Shown here: one piece after another, positions 1 to 7,300 of the stretch
Position numbering within the stretch: the first letter of the stretch is position 1
Layout of the letters: the number at the start of each line of letters is the position of its first letter
DNA from: JBFHNV01 sp041593595
Lineage (GTDB): Bacteria; Pseudomonadota; Gammaproteobacteria; HK1
NCBI GenBank assembly: GCA_041593595.1
Contig: JBFHNV010000018.1
Location: 1-42,906 of the forward strand
Length of the DNA: 42,906 nucleotides
Direction: 5' to 3'
Program-made: the position numbers and the translations under genes
The notes under the pieces: model-generated
What the model saw: the letters and a program-made list of their open reading frames with translations, nothing else
Told to the model about the DNA's origin: nothing
Databases searched by the model: none

Positions 1-375
1 CGCACGGCCATCGAGCAGGTGTTCGAGCCGGAGCAGCTCAAGGCCACCTACTACAACCCGAAGGACGCGCTCATCAACAAGGACCGCCGCATGCGCAGCG
101 CCCTGTGGGTGTACGCCCGCGAGATGCGCGAGGCGGGCTTCGAGTACGACCACCCGGACGAGGTGGAGCCCGACGTCCGCGCCCGACTGGAGGCGCTGAC
201 TGCGGGCGGGACCATCCCGGTCGAGCAGATGTCGCCCGCGCAGCTCGAAGACCTGAAGAAGCTCCAGGACTTCGAGCGCCGTGTGGCCAACAAGAACTTC
301 GAGCTGGCGCAGTCGATCTTCGATCCCGTCGAGGAGCGCATCGAGGCCGAGCTCTACGCCCGGGACGTGAAGTAG
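1..375 (+). CDS. Secreted protein of unknown function, 3' part only
   Basis: The reading frame is open from the first base of the window and ends in TAG, so only the last 124 residues are present and the true start lies upstream. I do not recognise a named domain. By eye the sequence is about 60-65% identical to the C-terminal half of the complete 290-aa exported protein at 13002-13874. Shared blocks include EQLKATYYNPKDA, HPDEVEPD, LTAGGTIPVE and FDPVEERI. The two genes are clear paralogues, so this one probably also carries a signal peptide outside the window. It is convergent with a PepSY gene, with only 12 bases between the stops, and its paralogue also lies beside a PepSY-containing gene. 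That repeated pairing suggests a functional link (inference). The function is unknown. Confidence 0.85.
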   Translation, partial: RTAIEQVFEPEQLKATYYNPKDALINKDRRMRSALWVYAREMREAGFEYDHPDEVEPDVRARLEALTAGGTIPVEQMSPAQLEDLKKLQDFERRVANKNFELAQSIFDPVEERIEAELYARDVK

Positions 376-387
376 CGGACCCGGCGA

Positions 388-696
388 TCAGTTCTCCGTC
401 GCGAGCACCTCGCCGGTCTTCATGTCGATGATGACGTCCACCTCCGCGCCGTCGGACTTGCGGATGACCTCCACCACGTAACGATCGGCACCGAGCTTGC
501 GCTCGATCTGGACGTCCATCACCTCACCTTCCACGGCCTTCGCCGCGATTTCCTTCGCCTGCTGCTCCGGGATGCGGTCCGAGCCTTGCCCGTACGCGGG
601 TGCGCATAGCAGGCAGGCACACGCCATCAGGATGGCCTGCCGGAGCGCGCCGGAACGCGGCCTCCGCCCCGGATGTTCGTACCGTCGTGCGCTCAT
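388..696 (-). CDS. Small periplasmic PepSY-domain protein
   Basis: The 102-aa product has a hydrophobic export segment at about residues 20-36 (ILMACACLLCAPAYG) with a likely cleavage after AYG. A single PepSY-like domain fills the rest: a helix rich in Ala and Glu (about 43-57), then strands ending in VDVIIDMKTGEVLATEN. PepSY domains occur in propeptides of M4 peptidases and in many secreted or membrane proteins, where an inhibitory or sensing role is proposed; the role here is unknown. The C-terminal half resembles the PepSY tail of the 376-aa protein at 11778-12908 (IERK...Y.VE...DG.E.DV..D...GE). An AGGAGG motif lies 10 bases before the ATG. The gene is monocistronic and convergent with the upstream partial gene. 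Confidence 0.85.
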   Translation of the reverse strand: MSARRYEHPGRRPRSGALRQAILMACACLLCAPAYGQGSDRIPEQQAKEIAAKAVEGEVMDVQIERKLGADRYVVEVIRKSDGAEVDVIIDMKTGEVLATEN

Positions 697-899
697 CTTG
701 GTTGGTCCTCCTGGTGAGGGAGAGCACGCGACTCAGGCGCCGGTAGCGGCGCCGGTTCCGGGCCGCTGCATGCCCGGCCCGTGGAAGAGGATGTTAGCAA
801 AGTGTCACGACCACGCCATGACGCGGCGCCCCGGACGCGCGGAGCGCTGCGTGCCGCCGGTGGTGCAGGGCAGAGCGGGGCGCCTGGCCCGGTGTCCGG

Positions 900-3077
900 C
901 TACCAGACGTAGGTGAACTGGGACACGATGGCGTCCGCGTGGCGCCCGGTGCCGCCATGCTTGATGGAGTAGTCGAAGTTCCGGGAGTACTCCACCGCGA
1001 ACTTCACGCCGTCGAGCACCCACTCGCCGATCCCGAAGATGAGCCTTCTCTTCGGCACGTTGCCGGTGCGCTCGCCGGTGAACGGCCGGATGACCCCCGC
1101 GAGATCGCTGCTCTCGGAGTACCCTACCGTGAGGTAGGTCCCCTGCTCGCCGATGCGCTGCACCCACGGGTTCCAGTCGAGCTGGTAGCCGAGGCCGACC
1201 ATCCAGCTGCTCGGCCGCATGCGGATGAAGCGGTTCACGCCGTCGACGAAGGTCGCATCCTCGATGGCACCGTTCCACTCCGCCACCAGCGCCATGGAGC
1301 CGATCGCGGCCTTGAGGCTCGCGGCGACCCCCGGCACGAACCCGATCTGCTCGAGGAACGGCCGGTACTCGGATTCGAGGAACAGGCTGTCGTAGACCGA
1401 GTTGTTGTAGTCCACGTCCACGTCCACCGCCCAGGGGCAGCGCGTCCCGAACGGCCACCAGCGTCCCTCGGCGTCGATGTCCTCGTAGCGGCGCCCGCAG
1501 TCGCCCTGCAGGTGGACGCCCGCGGTGGCGCCGAAGTGATCGTCGATGGAGAAGCCTCGCGTGTTCGCCACGCGGGTGTTCCCCTTGAAGGTGTAGGCGG
1601 CCACGTTGAACATCGGCGGCGGCACCGGCAGCGGGACCGGGGTGGCCGGCGGCGGGCGGACCGACGGCGGGCGGTAGCCGAGCGCCTCGCCCAGGGCGCT
1701 GATCGCCGGGTTGAGCAGCTGCGGCTTCACCGGCTTCGGCACCACCGGCGGGGCGGTGGGCTTCGCCTCGGGGGTCGGGAACGCGACCCCGACGCCGACG
1801 GCGTTCTCACGCAGCTCGAAGACCTCGATGGTGATGGGGTCGTCGATGGTCAGCGGGTCCGCCACCGAGCTGCCGAGGGCCGTTCCGAAGGGCAGCGTCT
1901 GACGGCCCGCCACTGCAAAAAATGGGAATCGTGTCGTGTCGCCGACGGTGATCTTCGCGGTCTTCAGGTTGATCCGGTCGACGCTGGTCTCGTCGCCCTG
2001 GGTGCTGGTGAACACGCTGCTCCCCCGGTCGTACTCGACGAGGAGCTGCCCGGTGGTCCACGGGTTGACCTGCACCTCGAAGCCCAGCTCGGCGGTCGAG
2101 ATCTCGACGTCCTTCTCCACCTTGCCGGCGAAGTCCTGACGTGCGGCCGCCGACAGCTCCAGCGACCCGGTGAGGGCCACGGCCTCGTTGATCTGCGGCC
2201 CCAGGGTCGACACGGAGTCGCGGATGATCGCGCGGGTCGCGTCCTCGGCCGCGGCCCGGCTCACCTCGAGCTCCTCGACCCGGCGCTCGAGCTGCTCGTT
2301 CTGGGCCAGCAGACGGCGGGCCGCTTCCCCGTCCTCGGCCGCGGCCTGGCCGGTCTCGAGCTCCTGCACTCGGCGCTCCAGGTGCTCGTTGCGGGCCAGC
2401 AGACGGCGGGCCGCGTCCCCGTCCTCGGCCGCCACCGTGCCGGCCTCGAGCTCCCGCAGCCGGCGCTCGAGCCGTTCGGTCTGGGCCAGCAGACGCCGGG
2501 TCGCCTCCTCGTGGGCCGCACGCGCCCGCTCGAGCTCCGCCAGGCGCTGCTCGAGCCGCCGATCCGCAGCGGCGGCCTGTGGGGCCGTTGCCGGGGCCTG
2601 CGCGAGCATCGGAGCGGCGCGCAGTGGGACCGGCTGACGGTCGCCCCGAACGGGCTGGCCCGGCACGCCGGTGGCCTCGGGGCTCGCAGGCCGTGCCGGC
2701 CGTTCCGTGAGGTCCACCACCAGGCGGTGCCCGCCGGTGCCGTCCGGGGCCAGCAGCGCGGGCACGGCGTCGGCCGCCCGACTCAGATCCAGGACCACCC
2801 GCAGGTCGCCTTCCCCGCGGCGCGCCTGGCGCAGGCCGGTGACGAGACCGGAGGTGTCCGCGGGGAGCGAGAGGGTGCGGGTCGCCCGGGCCTCCCGCAG
2901 ATCGATCACGACCCGCTCGGGGTCGCCCATCCGGAAGACCCGGTACGCGACCGGATCGCTGAGCTCGAGCACCACGTGGCTGCCGCCCGCGCGCGGCTGC
3001 AGGTCCGTACCCCGCACCTCGACCGCGGTGGCGAGGGCAGGGCAGGCGGCGAGGAGGAAGGCCAGTACCTTGTGCAT
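900..3077 (-). CDS. AMIN / coiled-coil / outer-membrane beta-barrel fusion
   Basis: 725 aa from the ATG at 3077, which gives a clean signal peptide (MHKVLAFLLAACPALATA). The frame stays open 38 codons further upstream, but that extension looks non-coding. Residues about 20-127 form an AMIN-like domain, a fold used for septal, envelope or secretin targeting. Residues about 172-283 are a charged coiled coil with three 30-residue repeats. From about 300 the sequence alternates like a beta-barrel and ends in an aromatic residue (QFTYVW), as outer-membrane proteins do. The barrel resembles LbtU-type siderophore porins (moderate confidence). A proline-rich insertion (about 470-530) interrupts it. 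A possible promoter upstream, TTGAAG-17-GATACT, lies in an AT-rich patch near 3120-3160. The combination suggests a peptidoglycan- or periplasm-spanning porin; substrate unknown. Confidence 0.85.
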   Translation of the reverse strand: MHKVLAFLLAACPALATAVEVRGTDLQPRAGGSHVVLELSDPVAYRVFRMGDPERVVIDLREARATRTLSLPADTSGLVTGLRQARRGEGDLRVVLDLSRAADAVPALLAPDGTGGHRLVVDLTERPARPASPEATGVPGQPVRGDRQPVPLRAAPMLAQAPATAPQAAAADRRLEQRLAELERARAAHEEATRRLLAQTERLERRLRELEAGTVAAEDGDAARRLLARNEHLERRVQELETGQAAAEDGEAARRLLAQNEQLERRVEELEVSRAAAEDATRAIIRDSVSTLGPQINEAVALTGSLELSAAARQDFAGKVEKDVEISTAELGFEVQVNPWTTGQLLVEYDRGSSVFTSTQGDETSVDRINLKTAKITVGDTTRFPFFAVAGRQTLPFGTALGSSVADPLTIDDPITIEVFELRENAVGVGVAFPTPEAKPTAPPVVPKPVKPQLLNPAISALGEALGYRPPSVRPPPATPVPLPVPPPMFNVAAYTFKGNTRVANTRGFSIDDHFGATAGVHLQGDCGRRYEDIDAEGRWWPFGTRCPWAVDVDVDYNNSVYDSLFLESEYRPFLEQIGFVPGVAASLKAAIGSMALVAEWNGAIEDATFVDGVNRFIRMRPSSWMVGLGYQLDWNPWVQRIGEQGTYLTVGYSESSDLAGVIRPFTGERTGNVPKRRLIFGIGEWVLDGVKFAVEYSRNFDYSIKHGGTGRHADAIVSQFTYVW
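2229..2498 (-). repeat. Three in-frame 90-bp tandem repeats in the coiled coil
   Basis: The repeats encode residues 194-223, 224-253 and 254-283 of the AMIN/porin protein. Each unit begins RRLLA, continues with LERR and ELE, and ends in AAED plus a few residues. The units differ at only a few positions, mainly at the end of the third unit, which points to recent in-frame duplication. A weaker related segment (residues about 173-193) precedes them. Thirty residues is close to four heptads, so copy-number change would lengthen or shorten the coiled-coil stalk without breaking it. Confidence 0.9.
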
Positions 3078-3664
3078 GGATCGCGGGCAGTCTCGTCCAT
3101 CGTCCGGGCCTGGACGATACTCGTAAGTATCGGTATTTACTGGGATAACTTCAAGTAAAAACTCAACTATTGGACATCGCAAACGTCCCATAACTCATTG
3201 TTTTAAATATATCTCGGTCCTTGACCCGATGGACCCCGAGGCTGAGGCGGCCCAGCAGCCGGGCCCGCCTCGGGCACGGGCCCGGGAAGGCTGCTGCACA
3301 GAGCAGCCGCCGCCGCGGCGTCGCGCCTACGGCCGGAGGGAGGAGAGGGAACGGTCGAACGGAACGAGGCCCTGCCAAGATGGCCTCTCTGGAGTGGTCC
3401 CTGGGGCCGCCAGGGGAGTGGCAGGAGTGCGCTCGCGGGTGGTAACCGTGGGGCCGGCACCCGCGCCCGAGACGGGTACGTCGCGGAGCGCTCAGGACGG
3501 AACGGGAAAGCGGGCCGGCGCGCCCATCATGTCTGGCGGCGGCGTGGGTTCGAGCGTGCAGGCCAGGGATGACGCGTACGCCTGCGGACGCCCCCCGTCG
3601 ACACCCCGTTGGGGAGCGACCGGGCGAGCGGCGCTCGCCCGGTGACCCGGTTACCCGGCCCGCA
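3078..3664. other. Intergenic region with AT-rich promoter patch and hairpins
   Basis: I find no convincing gene here. The AT-rich stretch at about 3117-3217 contrasts with the surrounding GC-rich DNA and probably carries the promoter of the minus-strand porin gene. A strong inverted repeat at 3253-3296 (arms CAGCAGCC/GGCTGCTG plus GGGCCCG/CGGGCCC) could fold as a hairpin in either strand; its role is unknown. The remainder, about 3300-3610, shows nothing I can name. Confidence 0.5.
3619..3643 (-). terminator. Hairpin terminator downstream of the PEP-CTERM pair
   Basis: A perfect 11-bp stem (ACCGGGCGAGC and its complement) with a 3-nt loop lies 22 bases beyond the stop of the second PEP-CTERM gene. 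No U-tract follows, so intrinsic termination is likely but not certain. Confidence 0.55.
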
Positions 3665-4324
3665 TCAGGCGGCGCGAGCGCTCCGGCGCCGGCGGACTGC
3701 GGCGCCGAGCACCACGAGCAGGCCCAGGCCCGAGAGCGCGGCGACGCCCGGCTCGGACGCGGTGCAGGGCGGGAAGGGACCGACGCCGCACGGCTGGCCA
3801 CCCACGTCGCCGGGGCCCGTGATGATCTGACCGACCAGGAACGGCGCGGAGAACTGGAACGGGTCGTGGCTGCCGTCGAACTGCTCGACGATGACGTCCT
3901 GCAGGAGGACGCCGGGCGGCAGCGTGCCCAGCCCCTCGGCCTGGAAGAAGCCCGAGATGGTGGCAAGGCCGGAGGCACCGCTGGGCGTGATGGACCACTG
4001 GAGGATCTCGCTGATCACGGTGGGTGCCTGGGGCTCCACCCAGTACACGGTGCGGGAAAAGGCTGTGGCCTGGCCCAGGTCGATCCACTGTCCGGTGAAG
4101 TTGAGCTGGGTGCCCTCGCCGAAGGTGAAGCTGCCGCCGGAGGTGGGAGTGGAGCCGTTGATGGAGAACCCGCCCTCGAACTGGCCGAAGGTGAAGGTCA
4201 CCAGCTCCTCGATGTTGCCGGCGTCGATGAGCATGGAGGCAGCCCGGGCGCCGGGCGAGGCGAGCAGGCATGAGAGCAGCAGCGGTGCCAGCAGGCGGCC
4301 CGGGCGGAATGTGGTTTTCATCAT
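3665..4324 (-). CDS. PEP-CTERM sorted exported protein, downstream copy
   Basis: 219 aa. The signal peptide covers about residues 1-29 (LLAPLLLSCLLASPGARA). The mature region is beta-rich (FGQFEGGFSING, LNFTGQWIDLG, TVYWVEPQAPT). The C-terminus is a sorting signal: a short SEPGV motif, a hydrophobic helix (LSGLGLLVVLGAAV), then a basic tail RRRRSARAA. PEP-CTERM proteins are processed by an exosortase (EpsH/XrtA type) during export and are usually linked to exopolysaccharide; neither the exosortase nor EPS genes are in this window. Tandem ATG codons start the frame, with GAGGAA upstream. It is a tandem duplicate of the gene at 4408-5031, about 75-80% identical in the mature part. The C-terminal linker differs, with an extra Cys-containing stretch (QPCGVGPFPPCTA). 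Confidence 0.85.
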   Translation of the reverse strand: MMKTTFRPGRLLAPLLLSCLLASPGARAASMLIDAGNIEELVTFTFGQFEGGFSINGSTPTSGGSFTFGEGTQLNFTGQWIDLGQATAFSRTVYWVEPQAPTVISEILQWSITPSGASGLATISGFFQAEGLGTLPPGVLLQDVIVEQFDGSHDPFQFSAPFLVGQIITGPGDVGGQPCGVGPFPPCTASEPGVAALSGLGLLVVLGAAVRRRRSARAA

Positions 4325-4407
4325 CTGGCATTTCCTCGTTGTCGATGGCGCCCTGGGCGCAGAGTGGGTCGCTCGGACCTCCGCGAAGGCCGACGCGAAC
4401 GCGGTTT

Positions 4408-5031
4408 TCAGGCGGCCTGGGCTACCCGGCGCCGGACGGTCCCGGCGCCGAGCACGGCGAGAATCCCGAATGCGAGAAGCATGGCGACCCCCGGCTCGGG
4501 AAGGGGCAGATCCCGCAGCTCCGCGCCGGTGATGACCTGGCCGCCCAGGAACGCCGCGGAGAAGTTGAACGGGTCGTGGCTGCCGTCGGCCTGCTCGACG
4601 ATGATGTCCGCGGGAGGCACGCCAATCGGCAGGGTGCCCAGCCCCTCGGCCTGGAAGAAGCCCGAGATGGTGGCGAGGCCGGAGGGACCGCTGGGGGTGA
4701 TCGTCCACTGCAGAATCTCGCTGATTATGGTCGGTGCCTGGGGCTCCACCCAGTACACGGTGCGGGTGAATGCCGTGGCCGCGCCGAGGTCGATCCACTG
4801 TCCGGTGAAGTTGAGCTGCGTGCCCTCGCCGAAGACGGAGCCGCCGGTGGTGATGGGGATCGAGCCGTTGATGGAGAAGCCGCCCTCGAACTGGCCGAAG
4901 TTGAAGGCCACCCGATCCTCGAGGTTGGCGGCGTCGATGAAGATGCTTGCGGCGTGGGCGGCGGGGACGGCGAGCAGGCCCGAGAGCAGCAGCGGCGCGA
5001 CCAGACGTCGCGGGTGGAATCTCGTTCTCAT
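4408..5031 (-). CDS. PEP-CTERM sorted exported protein, promoter-proximal copy
   Basis: 207 aa with a signal peptide at about residues 1-28 (VAPLLLSGLLAVPAAHA). The beta-rich mature domain is shared with its downstream duplicate. The canonical C-terminal sorting signal is PLPEPG, then AMLLAFGILAVLGAG, then a basic RRR tail. The protein is expected to be recognised by an exosortase in the inner membrane and cut near the PEP motif; the mature product is probably a surface or matrix protein. GAGGAG lies 7 bases before the ATG. The two genes are 83 bases apart and even the leader sequences are similar, so the duplication unit was about 700 bp and they are probably co-transcribed from the sigma-54 promoter at 5128-5142. 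Confidence 0.87.
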   Translation of the reverse strand: MRTRFHPRRLVAPLLLSGLLAVPAAHAASIFIDAANLEDRVAFNFGQFEGGFSINGSIPITTGGSVFGEGTQLNFTGQWIDLGAATAFTRTVYWVEPQAPTIISEILQWTITPSGPSGLATISGFFQAEGLGTLPIGVPPADIIVEQADGSHDPFNFSAAFLGGQVITGAELRDLPLPEPGVAMLLAFGILAVLGAGTVRRRVAQAA

Positions 5032-5127
5032 GGTCCGTCTCCTCTTCGTTGACCGCTGCGCTCCGGGTGCAGCGTGGGCGCTCGCTTGGAGTCGTATCGG
5101 GACAATCTGGCGCCTCGTGAGAAGGAA

Positions 5128-5142
5128 GCAATTAACGTGCCG
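5128..5142 (-). promoter_or_regulatory. Sigma-54 (-24/-12) promoter of the PEP-CTERM genes
   Basis: On the minus strand the sequence reads CGGCACGTTAATTGCTT, against the RpoN consensus TGGCACG-N4-TTGC(A/T). The invariant GG and GC are exactly 10 bases apart. The -12 element lies about 97 bases before the ATG of the first PEP-CTERM gene, giving a leader of about 85 nt. In exosortase/PEP-CTERM organisms, sigma-54-dependent control by the PrsK/PrsR two-component system has been proposed and in some cases shown. That family-level knowledge fits this site, but the regulator is not in the window. Confidence 0.8.
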
Positions 5143-5228
5143 TGCGTCCGGCGCCAGAAGGGGATCAGTGAGTTGGGGGCGCGTAGCGGCCTGTGTGAAC
5201 CGGTTTCGGCCGCGCCCGGGTGCGTGCT

Positions 5229-5244
5229 TGTAAAGAAATCCGAC
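5229..5244. promoter_or_regulatory. Candidate activator site upstream of the sigma-54 promoter
   Basis: TGTAAAGAAATCCGAC is an AT-rich island in GC-rich DNA. It sits about 90-100 bases upstream of the -24/-12 element, where sigma-54 enhancer-binding proteins usually bind. It has weak dyad character (GT...AC). Assignment to a PrsR-like activator is inference from position alone. Confidence 0.35.
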
Positions 5245-5289
5245 GCGCCCACGTGCTGCGGGCTCGCCACGGAGCCGGTGGGAACGCGG

Positions 5290-7284
5290 TTAGTTTCGGA
5301 ACGCCTCCACGGGCTCCAGGTTGGCCGCGCGCAGCGCCGGGTACAGGCCGGACAGCAGCCCGATGCCGCCGCCCACCAGCGGCGCCAGCAGCGGCGCCGC
5401 CGGGTCCAGCACCGGGGTCCAGACCTGGTAGGCGGAGACCACCACCACGATCAGCACCCCCAGGCTCGCGCCGAGCACGCCGCCGATGACCCCCATGGCG
5501 CCGCTCTCGAACAGGAACTGCGCCGCGATGTGCCCGCGCAGCGCCCCGAGGGCCCGGCGCAGGCCGATCTCGCCGGTGCGCTCCATGACCCCCACCAGGG
5601 TGATGTTGGCGATGCCGATGGCGCCCACCACCAGGGACAGCCCGCCCAGCAGCAGGAACATGATGTCCAGATCGCTCTGCACCTCCTCGCGCACCCGCCG
5701 CGGCTCGCGGGGCACCTCGAGCTTGAGCACCCGCGGGTCGTCGGGGCGCAGCGCGTGGGGCGCCTGCCGGGCGATGAGGTAGGCGGCGCCGATGCGCGTC
5801 TCCACCACCACCGTGCCGGGCCCGCCGAGGCCGAACAGGCGGCGTGCCGTGCCCTCCGGGATGATCACCGAGCCCAGCAGCTCGGGCTTGCGGGCCACGT
5901 CGGCCAGGATCCCGATCACCAGGTAGAGCTGATCGCCGATGGAGATCGCCGGCAGCTGCCCGACGCTGTGGATGCCGAGCCGGTTCGCCGCATCGGGGCC
6001 CAGCACGGCGACGCGATCGCCGCGTTGCGAGTGCCCGCCGTCCAGCAGCCGGCCGGTGGCGAGCTCGGAGCGTACGGCGCGGAACAGCCCGGGCGACGCG
6101 GCGCGCACCGCGAGCCGGAACGCGGTCTGGTTGAGCGGGTCCTGCACCGGCGAGGCGCTGACGAGCGCGCCGTGCACGTCCACCTCGGTCATCGAGCCCG
6201 CCGCCTCGACGCCGTTCAGCCGCAGCAGGCGCTCGGGGGCGTCCCAGGGGATCGCCTTCGGGTCGACGATGCCGGTGGTGGCCCCGGGCTTGGCGCTGAT
6301 GAACAGCTCGGTGGCGGCGAGCTGGTCGAACTTGGTCATGATGCGGTTGCCCGCGGTGCGGGTGAGGCCCAGGGTCGCCACCAGGGCGGTGAGCCCGATC
6401 ACCACGCCCAGCACCGTGAGCATCATGCGCACCGGGCGCGCGAACATCCCCGCCAGCGCCTCGTCCAGCAGGTCGCGCAACGAGATGCTGGACGCACGCA
6501 CCTTGGTCTTGCGCTCCGGCGAGGGGCCGGCGTCCGACGTGTCCACGCCGTCGTGCTCCCGCTGCTCCGTGGGCGCGCCGTCCACGATGCGCACCTGGCG
6601 CGAGCCGCGCGCGGCCACGTTCTCCTCGTGGGTCACCACCACCAGCGTGAGCCCGTCGCGGTTCAGCTCCTCGAACAGGTCCAGGATCGACTCGGTGGAT
6701 TTCGAGTCCAGGTTGCCCGTGGGCTCGTCGCACAGCAGCAGGCTCGGTGCACCGGCCAGGGCGCGCGCGATGGCCACCCGCTGGCGCTCGCCGCCCGAGA
6801 GCGTGCTCGGCATGAACTCCGCGCGGTGGGCGAGCCCCACCCGCTCGATGGCGGCCATCGCCCGCTCGCGCCGGCCCTTGAAGGGCTGCTTGCGGTAGAC
6901 CTCCACGAGCATGACGTTCTCGAGCACGGAGCGGTAGGGCAGCAGGTGGAAGGCCTGGAACACGAACCCGATGTGGCGCCCGCGCAGCCCCGCGCGCTGC
7001 TTGTCGCTGAGCCGCGAGGTGTCGATGCCCTCCACGAAGTACTGGCCGCTGTTGGGGCGGTCGAGACAGCCGATCACGTTCAGGAGCGTCGACTTGCCCG
7101 CGCCCGAGGGGCCCGTGATCGACAGCCACTCGCCGCGCCGGACGGACAGGTCCACATCGTTCAGCGCGTGGACCGCTGTCGGCCCGCTGCCGAAGGTGCG
7201 GCGCACCTTGCGCAGGCTGACCACCAGGTCCGGCGGTTCCCGTCCCGCGGCGTTCGTGCCCGGCACCTCGTGGTCCACGCTCAT
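5290..7284 (-). CDS. MacB-type ABC transporter, fused ATPase and permease
   Basis: 664 aa. The N-terminal ATPase carries Walker A (GPSGAGKST, residues 58-66), the signature LSGGERQ (162-168) and Walker B (LLLCDEPT, about 182-189). After a charged linker come a first transmembrane helix (about 293-315), a periplasmic MacB-like domain and three C-terminal helices of the FtsX type. MacB-family proteins are mechanotransmission pumps working with a periplasmic adaptor and often a TolC-like channel, exporting peptides, lipoproteins or small molecules. The adaptor gene lies immediately upstream (16-base gap), so the two form an operon. No outer-membrane channel gene is adjacent. The substrate cannot be told from the sequence. 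Confidence 0.9.
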   Translation of the reverse strand: MSVDHEVPGTNAAGREPPDLVVSLRKVRRTFGSGPTAVHALNDVDLSVRRGEWLSITGPSGAGKSTLLNVIGCLDRPNSGQYFVEGIDTSRLSDKQRAGLRGRHIGFVFQAFHLLPYRSVLENVMLVEVYRKQPFKGRRERAMAAIERVGLAHRAEFMPSTLSGGERQRVAIARALAGAPSLLLCDEPTGNLDSKSTESILDLFEELNRDGLTLVVVTHEENVAARGSRQVRIVDGAPTEQREHDGVDTSDAGPSPERKTKVRASSISLRDLLDEALAGMFARPVRMMLTVLGVVIGLTALVATLGLTRTAGNRIMTKFDQLAATELFISAKPGATTGIVDPKAIPWDAPERLLRLNGVEAAGSMTEVDVHGALVSASPVQDPLNQTAFRLAVRAASPGLFRAVRSELATGRLLDGGHSQRGDRVAVLGPDAANRLGIHSVGQLPAISIGDQLYLVIGILADVARKPELLGSVIIPEGTARRLFGLGGPGTVVVETRIGAAYLIARQAPHALRPDDPRVLKLEVPREPRRVREEVQSDLDIMFLLLGGLSLVVGAIGIANITLVGVMERTGEIGLRRALGALRGHIAAQFLFESGAMGVIGGVLGASLGVLIVVVVSAYQVWTPVLDPAAPLLAPLVGGGIGLLSGLYPALRAANLEPVEAFRN

Positions 7285-7300
7285 CGGCGGCGATCCGGGC

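Noticed and set aside
939..3158. Long open frame on the plus strand opposite the AMIN/porin gene
   Set aside because: It is a high-GC antisense shadow; the composition is His/Arg/Gly-rich with no domain, signal or ribosome binding site.
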